64,000 bases of DNA from contig NC_087099.1 of assembly GCF_963855985.1 (NCBI RefSeq), positions 1,146,001-1,210,000 on the forward strand, given 5' to 3'. Source of the DNA: Ostrinia nubilalis (Eukaryota; Arthropoda; Insecta; Lepidoptera; Crambidae). Shown here piece by piece: positions 54,972 through 64,000 of this stretch. The stretch's first letter is position 1, and each line of letters begins with the position of its first letter. The position numbers were made by a program, and so were the translations under genes. The notes beneath the pieces were generated by a model. It did not search any database and was not told the DNA's origin. It was given only the letters and a program-made list of their open reading frames with translations.

Positions 54972-57373
54972 AAGTATTCTAATGAAAATGAACATTCTCA
55001 TAAAAACAGTTTTCATAAAACTTGATTGTAGCTTTCCATAGCTTCCTTTGCATCAAACAAAATATTATGTCTGCACGATGTAAAAATTTAACTGTTGATT
55101 TTGTCGGGTCGAATGTAAATATAATATTCTATCGTAGTTCTGTCGGGGAAAATATTATTTCTCTGTGTACATTTGTTTTTGTAGCTGGAGAAGAATATGT
55201 TTGCTTTTTGTTATTCCCTAGCGTGCGAAGTGTGCAGAATGAGTAAAAGTAATGAAATATAATGAAAAAAAAAAAAAAATACTAAGTTTATGTTAAAACT
55301 TTCAAACGTATCCTAAACTGTAGATATATTTCAATTAGGTTATTTTAGCTTTTCAATTAAAAATAACAACTTTCTGAGAATGATATCTCTAAATTAATAT
55401 TAAAACATTCTTTTTGTACTGTTATTTCGCAGCAAAATTTAATAAGCCACATGCACAGCTGTGTACGATAACTAAACTTTATAAACACAGAACGTGCTAA
55501 CAAAAGGAGTTGGATTAAAACGTTTCGGCGAGCGAAAACAAATGCACACCGACAATAGTGTATGTTAAGCAGTAAAGCTACTGGGTGCAAAGTTAACAAG
55601 CTTAGGTTTTGTTTATTACAAGAACATTTTAAGGCTTTACTTTAGAAGCCCAGAATAAACCCTATTAATTCGGCAGATATGCACCATCCTAAACTGCATC
55701 CCACTTAACACCAGGTGTGATTGTGGTCAACTACCTGCCTTGTTATGCATAAAAAAAACCAATGTATATTAAATATTCCATATTACTGTTACAGTTACTT
55801 GGGTTACATGCATTTTTATGCAACCTTATAATACTAGCACAGATAATATAATACTAGTATACTAGTATTGTCTGTGCTTATAATAAAGAACAGATTTCTT
55901 CTTTAGACAATATTGTTTAAACGTTTTTTTACCAAAACTTTTTGACTGAGCGCTATAAAAGAATGGTATTCTATTCATATTAATCTAAATAATAAATGTT
56001 CTTTAAAAATCAATTTAAATAAGGTATTGCTGTAATTACCACTGCACTGTGGCACAGGTAAAACAAACTTGGTAACAGGTAGACTCGTTGTAATTATTCG
56101 AACATAGAGTTCACTATCAACTTGCAACATGTGGTGCGAGGGAGTAACTTTGGATGTCAATATTAGTGTAGTGAACTGCATCGCAAACCCATTCGTATCG
56201 ATTTCACGTTACCGGCACGTGCTAGGCCGCTTCGCAAGCCTATGTAAGTTACCATCCTGTGGCAAATCGTTTAGGTTCGAACTCTATTATAGGGACTGAA
56301 AGTTGTAGTTTCAAGTTTCACAAGTTAAATGCTCAGAGCATTTGCCGTTTTTTAAGTGTCACTGTGGAAAAACTCAAAGCCAGCGGTATTGGCATGCATC
56401 TTTGTTGGGTATTCGAGAAACAATGTTGCTTGCTAACGATTTGCCGCTTATCAAAGAATTTTACTACTACTACTGCTAGATGAAAAAAGTGGAAGATCGT
56501 GTTTTGCAGCGTTCTTTGAGGCTTACCTACCTACTTCCATTAGTGGACTACCATTGGCTTAAATGATAAAGACACACGCTACATTTTTCATTCAAGTCAA
56601 ACAAAAACTTTCGACCCGCTCACAACAAAAGTGACGTAAGACGAAGGTTCTGGAATACATAAAACACGACCTTTGACATCTCCACGGATTCCTCCACATT
56701 GTTTTAAATCTTCGTCAAAACAGAAGTTCGCGCATTTTCCGGCTTTTACCCCGTAATGCCTTCAATGGCACGCCCGGTTCAAACTCACAGAACAGAAAAG
56801 TTTGAGAGTTATAAGAAATCTTACGAAGATCATTTCACCGCTTTGAAAGCGAAGCTCATAAATAATATTCCCTTGATAAAGCGTCGGGAGAGTTCGTATT
56901 AATACCATCTGAACTGGTTTGTTTGTTTGAAATTCATCCACATGCGAGGGATGAGGAAGAGGAAACTTTTTCGAAGTATTTTACGATTATATGACAGTCG
57001 CGTACAAAGGCGCAAAGGCGTACAGGGCTGGACTGGTCGCGAGTTTACAAGAAATAAGTATTCCAGCTTGTTTGTATTCAGTTGACAATTACATTACAAA
57101 CTTTGCTTTGTTAGATGAAGGTAATCTACACTGGTCATCACAAAAATCGACCCTCCCGCGACAAGCACTTTCAAACGTATGCATCCCCACTTCCCACCAA
57201 TATTGGCACCATTTAAAAGCCTAGTTCTTAACTTCATTTCATTAAAGGAAAGGTTTTTACCCCAAAAATGTGTCTGTAGAAGAATCCAGAGTCACTTCTT
57301 CAAAAAATAGGTACGCTTGAGCCAAATTTTATGGCTATAAAACTGTAAAGTTGGGATTAATCGCTATCCATCT
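54972..57373. other. Unassigned stretch
   Basis: No gene recognised apart from a small hairpin at 55836-55878. Confidence 0.4.
55836..55878. repeat. Small hairpin
   Basis: AGCACAGA and TCTGTGCT flank AATACTAGTA/TACTAGTATT arms around the centre. It looks like a collapsed MITE or a structured spacer. Confidence 0.5.
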
Positions 57374-57377
57374 GTTA

Positions 57378-58128
57378 ATGATAGATCGCCCGGTGCTTTG
57401 TCCTGCTGGAAGCTCTTCTGGAAGGACTGGTCTTTTGTTCTAAACGTCCTGCCAGAAGATTATCGCAAGTCCTGCCCGCAGTACGCAATTTGTACGTGTT
57501 TGCTTGCTGGTCCTTCCAGCAGTACGGTGACCTTCAAATTTGAACTCATCCTCACCAGAAGTAGTAAACACTTGGTTAGTGTTTATTAAATAAAAAGTCA
57601 TATCGTAGAATCATTTTGTTTAACCAGTATTTTACTTTTCTTAATATATTATAAACTTGTTTATCTTCTTTCAACTTAACTAATAGGAACTATAATAAGG
57701 AACTTTAAATTAATTACTTTGGTACGTCACTTTGTATTAAAAATTACACCTATCACTTACAAATACACTACAAATTAAAAACAAAAACAAGAAATAAATT
57801 ATAAATGTTTGATTAGGCTGGAATACTTCACATTCATTATAATATTATCGCCAAAATGTTGCCGACTCCACGCCCGGCGCGTCAAAATGTGTCGCGCGAG
57901 CGCGAACGCGCTGCCCCCGTGTATACTCGTGCGCCATCGGGCTCCGACTAACGGTTAGTCGCGTTTTTCGATCTTGGGCACTATTGGGTGAAAGAGAGAG
58001 AAACACTCTATTTTTTCGTGTAAATTTGAAATTTGTACAATGTATACTTACGAAACTGTGATCTTTTAATTTTGCGTCCTACCGGAAGTACTTTAAGTCC
58101 TGCTGGCAGGACTCCGGGCGATCTATCA
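57378..58128. mobile_element. TTAA-flanked element with subterminal GTCCTGC repeats (piggyBac-like)
   Basis: TGATAGATCGCCCGG at the left and CCGGGCGATCTATCA at the right are exact inverses, each bordered by TTAA (57374-57377 and 58129-58132). The left 200 bp repeats CCTGCTGG/CCTGCCAG/CCTTCCAG words, and the right end repeats GTCCTGCTGGCAGGAC. A GC-rich core (57860-57970) is unlike the AT-rich remainder and may be a promoter remnant. No transposase frame is present. Confidence 0.7.
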
Positions 58129-58433
58129 TTAAAGAGGACACGTGAGATCATTATTTGGTTTTATAACCATAAAAATTGGTCTAATTGATCCCAGAGGTGA
58201 GCCCAAAGTGAGGTCTTTTTTCAAGTCACATTTATTGTATATAAGTATAGATGTTAATCGTTTATTAACAAATTAAATGTGTTTTTCTTTAAGCATATTT
58301 ATTGGGCTTTCAAATAACACCAATATTGTTTGGGCACCATGATTGTGTCAGTAGAAACGAGTTTTCCTGTAAAACGTAGGTGGGCCGATTTTTGTGATGA
58401 CCAGTATATTACAAGAATATTTTTATTTATTTA
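58129..58433. other. Unassigned spacer
   Basis: Nothing recognised between the two mobile elements. Confidence 0.4.
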
Positions 58434-58494
58434 CTAGCAGCCGCCCGCGACTTCGTACGCGTGGATCGATTTTTACCCCCTTCATCTATCTTAC

Positions 58495-59100
58495 GCGGTT
58501 TAGATTTTTTCATAATAATGTTTTTTCCTGCTAACTCCCGTTCCCGTGGGAATTTTGCAATATCCTGTTGTAACTAAGCTTTAACTTTACTAAGATACCT
58601 GCATGCCAAATTTCAAGCGTCTAACTTAAGCAGTTTAGATTTTTTTCATACAAATGTTTTTTTCCCGCTAACTCCCGATCCCGTGGGAATTTTGCAATAT
58701 CCTGTTGTAACTAAGCTTTAAGTTTACTAAGATACCTGCATGCCAAATTTCAAGCGTCTAACTTAAGCGGTTTAGATTTTTTCATACAAATGTTTTTTCG
58801 CGCTAACTCCCGTTTCCGTGGGAATTTTGCATTATCCTGTTGTAACTAAGCTTTAAATTTACTAAGATACCTGCATGCCAAATTTCAAGCGTCTAACTTA
58901 TGCGGTTTAGATTTTTCATACAAAAGGATTTTCCCGCTAATTCCCGTTCCTTTGGGTATTTTGCAATATCCTGTTGTAACTAAGCTTTAAGTTTACTAAG
59001 GTACCTGCATGCCAAATTTAAAGTACTTAAGCGGTTTAGATTTTTCATACAAAAGGATTTTCCCGCTCATTCCCGTTCCCGTAGGAATTCCTAAGTATCC
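58495..59100. repeat. Tandem array of about 135-bp units
   Basis: GCGGTTTAGATTTTT (or CAGTTTAGATTTTT) recurs at about 58495, 58630, 58767, 58902 and 59031. The repeated order is CGCTAACTCCCG, GTGGGAATTTTGCAATATCC, TGTTGTAACTAAGCTTTAA and CTGCATGCCAAATTTCAAGC. The last unit is shorter and more diverged. Confidence 0.9.
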
Positions 59101-59184
59101 TATAACCTGCCCAGGAGTACGAAGAATAATTGTACCAAATTTCGTTAAAATCCGTGGAGTAGTTTTTGTTTCTATAAGGAACAT

Positions 59185-59229
59185 ACAGACGTACAGACAG
59201 ACAGACAGACGTACAGACAGACAGACACA
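59185..59229. repeat. ACAG microsatellite
   Basis: A run of ACAGAC/GTACAGAC units inside the Helitron-like element. A shorter version (ACAGACAGACTGACAG) occupies the same place in the 22945-23104 fragment. Confidence 0.8.
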
Positions 59230-59350
59230 AAAATTTTACTGATTGCATTTTTGGCATCAGTATCGATCACTAATCACCACCTGATTGTCATTTTGAAAAT
59301 ATATTTCATGTACAGAATTGACCTCTCTACAGATTTATTATAAGTATAGA

Positions 59351-60327
59351 TTCAATAGTTTAAAGACATCCCACTAAAAGGAAGGAAATAAGTCCTTGAC
59401 CTGTTTGCAGGTGGCCAAATTCAACGACAGTATTTAGCTTCAGGTGGGAAGTACAGTATTCCCACACGAAACACTGGACATAGTACCTCTAGTGCACTCT
59501 CCATTAGACTGGCTTGAGCACGGGAAATAGTCTCGTTTAATATTTGAAGCAGTATGTGCTGCCGCTTTGTGCAGATTAACTCCCTTGGGTATGAGAATAT
59601 TCCTGGCAAATTAAGAAAAAATATTTTGGCAGTGGACTTCAGACATTGACTACCGAAATAATTTGTGATACCTATACACAAAAGAATTATACCATGTGCA
59701 ATGAGTGTGTGTCATGTCAACACATACGATTACCAATACAATAAATTATACATACGAGTAGAGACAGTGCTCATCGACAGGTTCGTAAATGTGTAGTTAC
59801 TTATAATCAATAATTATTTAGGTATATTACCAACGCATCATACAAAATAGTACCTGTTACAACTAAATGCCACAGCACTTCGCTCGCTGTGTTCTTCATA
59901 CTGTAGAGCCTCAGTAAATAAATAGCTGGCCGCTCAGAAAGTTACTCGTAAACTAATCCCTTAAACAACAGCAACAGCCCCAAAGAATGAAATGTGATTG
60001 TATAGAGCCCCCACTTCCCAATAGAATGGAAGTTTTGTGTTTTCACCGGCTGATTAATGATGATGGCCACTTCTATTTGTTTAAGGCACGAAGACAAATT
60101 TCGTCATCAATCCTGTTGTTTTTCACTCTGTCCTCGCCCGTTCCAAAATGACTGAAATTAAAATACCCCGACTTTAAAGCTTATTTTCTCCACTAAAGCC
60201 TATATATAGCTTGTTTAATTTCTCCTGAGACTAAGGTCAACCTTCACTGATTGGATCTTTGATCGTCAAGCCGAAGACCCGGGCTAAATATAAATATTAC
60301 ACGTGATCTTAGAATACTGTACAGTAA
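59351..60327. other. Unassigned stretch
   Basis: No gene recognised. Confidence 0.4.
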
Positions 60328-60529
60328 GGCCCAGAACACACGGTGAAACGCAACTGCTACGAAACTGCAACTTCTAGTTACTTTTGAGTTGTATCTAAAT
60401 TTCTGCCATAGATTCGATTGAGAGACCACACATGACGCGACCATTTCAAACCGGTTTCAAACTGGTTAAAAAAAAGTAACTTGAAGTTGCAGTTTCGTTG
60501 CAATGGCGTTTCACCATGTGTTCTGGGCC
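60328..60529. mobile_element. PIF/Harbinger-type MITE, GGCCCAGAACA termini (copy 3)
   Basis: Begins GGCCCAGAACACACGGTGAA and ends in its inverse. TAA lies at 60325-60327 and 60530-60532. It contains CCGGTTTCAAACTGG in the centre. Confidence 0.85.
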
Positions 60530-60767
60530 TAAGATCATCAAATACTTAGTTATTGACCCCCAAAGTGGCCAAAAAGTTGATAACACAACCTTATTCCTAT
60601 TGTAACAAAGACGTGTTGCGACCTTTTTAGCTACTTTGGGCGACACAAACAATTAGACACTGACTGTACTAACTTCAGCTGAAGTTCTCATTAGGAGCCA
60701 TCATTTCAGCGTTCTTTCAAGCACGAAAGGTTACGTCAATTCCGTGATAGTTATCAAAAAACTCCCT

Positions 60768-61022
60768 GTGCCTGTAGCACGAAAATCTTTCGACTTCGAA
60801 TCGTTTGCGTATTCGAATCGCGCCATCAAAAGATTTATTATGAAAACTTAAACAGAGCCCCTGTGAAAGTGACGTAAAGTGAACTCAGTATGAGAAATAG
60901 TAGCACGAAACTCATTTTGACAGTCAAAATTGTCACGTTATCGTTGAATTAGAAGGCTGAGTATCGAATTTTATCGAATACGCAAACGATTCGAAGGCGA
61001 AAATTGTTCATGCTAGAGGTAC
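60768..61022. mobile_element. Diverged relative of the perfect palindromic MITE
   Basis: The left end GTGCCTGTAGCACGAAAATC and the right end, read inverted as GTACCTCTAGCATGAACAAT, both lead into TTCGAATCGTTTGCGTATTC. The outer words match 30765-30966, but the inner 140 bp is unrelated and not palindromic. Confidence 0.75.
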
Positions 61023-61409
61023 TGGTCATATGATGGAATGGCTTCCATCGGCAGCGGTCGCCATCAGTCACAGACCGGGACTGCCCAAAGCGCCTAATTC
61101 CACGAAATTGCGCACAACTACCCCAAATTGGACCTGGCCAGAGAGACTTGTGGTTGATTGTGTTTATTCACGTGTGTATTTACTTTACAGTCTCATACGT
61201 TCGTAATTACACTTTAATCACATCAAAGGCTGACTACGCCTCGGGCCTTCTCAGTTATGCTCAAACGCAATGTACCTTCAACTTACTTAGCTACAAATTA
61301 TGTTTTAATAGAATCGTGTATATTATTTGTTCTCCATTACAGAATTTCAATATTACTTAGCTGTTAAATTCGAAGTTATGGAACAGCAATAGGCATTTCA
61401 AGACATCAG
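61023..61409. other. Unassigned stretch
   Basis: Nothing recognised. Confidence 0.35.
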
Positions 61410-62040
61410 TCATTTATCATGTTTTTTTATTTTTTTATATTAGTGCTACTGAAATGCACTTGCAACTGGTGCTAACGGTTTACTCCAATTGCAATGCGGT
61501 GTTTTAGATGGAGATTTTGTGGGTGTTCATTTATTAAAATCTTTCAGGCTGTTTACTATATAGGTTATGTATATTTTAAAGCTATTGGTAGTTTCTTCTT
61601 TTTTGGTTATATCTATTAGATTGTAAGGATTTACGTTAAGCAAGCGAGAAGTGGTTTCATGGATGTGGCGTTGTGTGACGAATCTAGGGCATTGTGTAAG
61701 AAGATGTTCCCATGTTTGTGGCGTTTGGTCGTCACAGGGACAGTGGTCATCTGCGACGATGTGGAAACGTTTTAAGTAGCTTTTGTGATATCCGTGGTTG
61801 GTTAACACTTGGGTAATTGCGAAGTCCGGTCGGATGATCTTTGTGAACTCCCGTAGGGTGTTAAACGAAGGCAGGAGAGATCTTGTATGGACGCAGGTAT
61901 TAGGGTCCATATATAATTTCTCGGCCGATGCTTCGCATATGTGTCTATTATGGTGTTTAACCAGGCTAATAGGGGCGGCTCGGTAGTCTGGTGATTTATG
62001 CATCTTGGCAGCAATCATGTTTGACAATAACGTTGAAAAC
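61410..62040 (-). mobile_element. 5'-truncated LINE 3' end
   Basis: Minus-strand fragment with a coding tail, a 3' UTR of about 90 bp and an A-rich end (TTTTTTTATTTTTTTAT on the plus strand near 61420). ATCATGTTT occurs at both the left (61417) and right (62015) borders and may be a short target duplication, but the A-run makes the left edge ambiguous. Confidence 0.65.
61527..62027 (-). pseudogene. LINE polyprotein C-terminal fragment (post-RNase H zinc region)
   Basis: A 166-codon open frame, first codon TTG, with a stop shortly upstream, so it is a fragment. It reads AAKMHKSPDYRAAPISLVKH, then LTNHGYHKSYLKRFHIVADD, then CPCDDQTPQTWEHLLTQCPR. The C-x-C...H...C pattern is the zinc-binding tail that follows RT/RNase H in I/R1/LOA-like LINEs. 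No RT motif remains. It is a different family from the fragment at 11250-11621, although the Cys/His layout is similar. Confidence 0.7.
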
Positions 62041-64000
62041 CGTTGTTACCAAAATGGAAAGTATTACGCAAAAGCTCAAAACTTTACACTAACCAACCTG
62101 TTGGTTGGTGGTACTTACATAATTTTTCAATACTTGCTCCGCGAAAGAATTGATCTCAGATCGAGAATTCCACAATTTTTAAAAAATCAGAGCATTATTT
62201 TTGGAGATTATGAAATTCTGAGAATGAAAATACCATTAATAATGACAATAAGATGAAAGGCAGAATACTTATTATTACAGGACGCCTTCTCCGCCCCTGA
62301 TTTTAGCTGAGAATAATGAAATGTCTCTTTATTGACCCGAAATCAAATCAGATACAGAGAAAACAAATTTAAAAGGAATGGAGCCAACACTACATAAAGT
62401 AGAACGGGAACGACGAAACTCATTCGGAATGATAAACAGAGCTGAAAATTAAGTCAAGTGTGATCTTAGGCGTCGAGACACGTGCGAAAATAGTATATAG
62501 TATACTATACAATTTCATTGGAATTTAAACCTTATTACGGTGGAATAAATAATTAAAGTACACCATGTTGGTTCCGAGACTTTACGTTACACATACGAGA
62601 AATTCTAAAGAGAATTTGATGTGAAAGACTTAGCAAAAGGATTTAGCAATTTGGTCTCTGAATTCTTGAAATCTAGTTGGTAACAAAATTGAGGTCACAC
62701 GGTTAGAGTCATATTTTACGCGCCTACCCTCCAAAGTAGGTTCATTAAAATAAGTCGTAGACAAACTGGGCCGGGTCGACTAGGAATCAAATCCTGGACT
62801 AGAGATTATTTAACCACCAGACATATAACTGGGGCATTCAAAACTATGATTTAAGGTGCACCATTTAGTTTGTATGTAAGAAAGACGCGAATACATGGAT
62901 TTAAAGCCCATGATATTTTATGTAGTTGTAAATAGATGCCATGCTGTATGACAGCAGTAAATATGTTTCTAGTCCTGACCAGACGATTTTAAGAAAATGT
63001 AGGTAAGTAATTTATTAAATTAATTTCTTTTATGCCTGACCATACGGTCCATAATACCGTGTGTACACGAAAGATGGAGCCTGCAACAACATCTTGAAGG
63101 GATCAGCTCGACAAAGAAGCGAGAGTCGAGATAAATGGGCGACAAATATTTGAAAAGCTTTTATCGGAAAAAGTGATAAGAAAAAATATCAAGAGCTTCT
63201 CCGATTAAAGTTCCAAAACAACTTCGAGTGCACGAGAACTTGATCAAAGTTTCCTTTCGCTTCAAATTGTAAACAAACATTTTATCCTCATACCGTTATT
63301 ACCAATTGGAATTATGAGCCTCACGGTACATTTTTCTGTTGTCCTTCATAATTATTTATACGAATTTCTAATAGTTTTTCGACTAATTTAAAATGTTTCT
63401 CCTCTCTTTTAATTTACCGTGCCCTACAAGGCACATAATGTTTTAGTTGTAATTCTATTAGCTAGTTGATTTATGATGGATAGGTACATAAATGATTGAG
63501 TAATAGCACAGAATAAAATAAGTACTAGTAATAGGTATTGAAGTACCTAGACTAAGTGTATCTACTACGCTGAATATTTATTAATACGACACTTCAATTG
63601 CTTAGAAGCCTGTGTGACCTTCTACCATTACCTCAGGTCACACCATCTGCCGCTAAATTCCATAAACAAGCAAACTATTTAGGAATTAAATATCCCAAGC
63701 TGCTTCAGCGACAGCCGGAGCAGGTGGCCCCAGTAGGCGTGAAATTGCCAGACGCAGGTGCTCCGTGACGTCACGGGATTGTCGCACGTACATCGAGCGA
63801 GTGAAGTGGGGTAGTGCGGGACAATGGGACAAATAGGGCTTAACGAGATACCTAAGTTTAGTTTATTTTGTAGCGCTTAAGTTACGTAAGGGTCGACTGA
63901 AAGATATGAAATAATCATGTAATTTTTAATTTCACTGATGTTATTTATGTAACATTGTTATATTACTTATAGTTTTATTTACTTTATAATCTAACTGAAC
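62041..64000. other. Unassigned stretch; GC-rich CRE-containing block near the end
   Basis: No gene was supported. 63700-63830 is GC-rich and contains GTGACGTCACGG, a perfect CRE palindrome (TGACGTCA). It could be a promoter for something beyond the window; this is a guess from composition and one motif. Confidence 0.35.

Larger units (their letters stand above)
58434..59350 (-). mobile_element. Helitron-like element with internal tandem array
   Basis: On the minus strand it starts TCTATACTTATAATAAATCT after an A and ends GCGGGCGGCTGCTAG before a T. It contains about four and a half tandem units of about 135 bp and an ACAG microsatellite. No Rep/helicase frame exists, so it is non-autonomous. 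A short relative without the array lies at 44932-45138. Confidence 0.75.

Noticed and set aside
58495..59100. Tandem 135-bp units as a CRISPR array or coding repeat
   Set aside because: Units are head-to-tail without unique spacers and have stops in every frame.
59185..59229. ACAG repeat as a CRISPR-like array
   Set aside because: It is a simple microsatellite with no spacers, in a eukaryotic genome.
62770..62830. Sequence GGAATCAAATCCTGG resembling an antisense tRNA T-arm
   Set aside because: The loop is one base too long, and no acceptor stem or D-arm can be folded around it.

Overview
This is an AT-rich animal nuclear window with no rRNA, no convincing tRNA and no bacterial-style operons. 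It looks like a lepidopteran genome. The evidence is the mobile-element mix: RTE-clade LINE 3' ends with the GRPPTRWTDDL signature, Helitron-like elements ending in CTAG inside an A/T target, the AACCGACTT...AAGTCGGTT repeat, and many short hairpin MITEs. The species cannot be named from sequence alone.

Almost all recognisable content is mobile DNA. From left to right: a 1.67 kb hAT-like element with an 8-bp target duplication, containing a TTAA-flanked second element (0.4-2.1 kb); a hairpin MITE interrupted by an RTE fragment (4.4-5.1 kb); a 1.67 kb PIF/Harbinger-like element (6.1-7.8 kb); a 5'-truncated non-LTR element with a 12-bp target duplication (11.2-11.7 kb); RTE scraps (14.6, 16.5, 21.9, 24.5 kb); a nearly complete RT element with a 953-codon ORF carrying a zinc finger, RT and C-terminal restriction-like endonuclease (26.0-29.5 kb, minus strand); a perfect 94-bp-arm palindrome (30.8 kb); a Copia element with an intact gag-protease-integrase ORF but no RT (33.6-36.5 kb); a 5'-truncated APE-type LINE with an 855-codon ORF (47.5-50.6 kb); a TTAA-flanked element (57.4-58.1 kb); a Helitron-like element with about 135-bp internal tandem repeats (58.4-59.35 kb); and a last LINE 3' end (61.4-62.0 kb).

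The only sequence that looks like a host gene is a tandem duplication of about 0.7 kb at 39.8-41.2 kb. Each copy carries a GC-rich promoter-like block with an arthropod TCAGT initiator, an ATG, and a first coding exon encoding the start of a THAP zinc finger, ending at a splice donor. No downstream exon was recognised.

The most unusual observation is the Copia element. Its left end is not a normal LTR but an inverted 74-bp copy of its own right-end U5. It is joined through a 9-bp shared word to a short forward U5 stub and a tRNA-iMet-type primer site, and the whole is bounded by a perfect 5-bp GTAAT target duplication. The element therefore appears to have integrated with a U5 end at both termini. 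Long stretches between elements hold nothing I can assign; they are listed so that the reader knows they were read.
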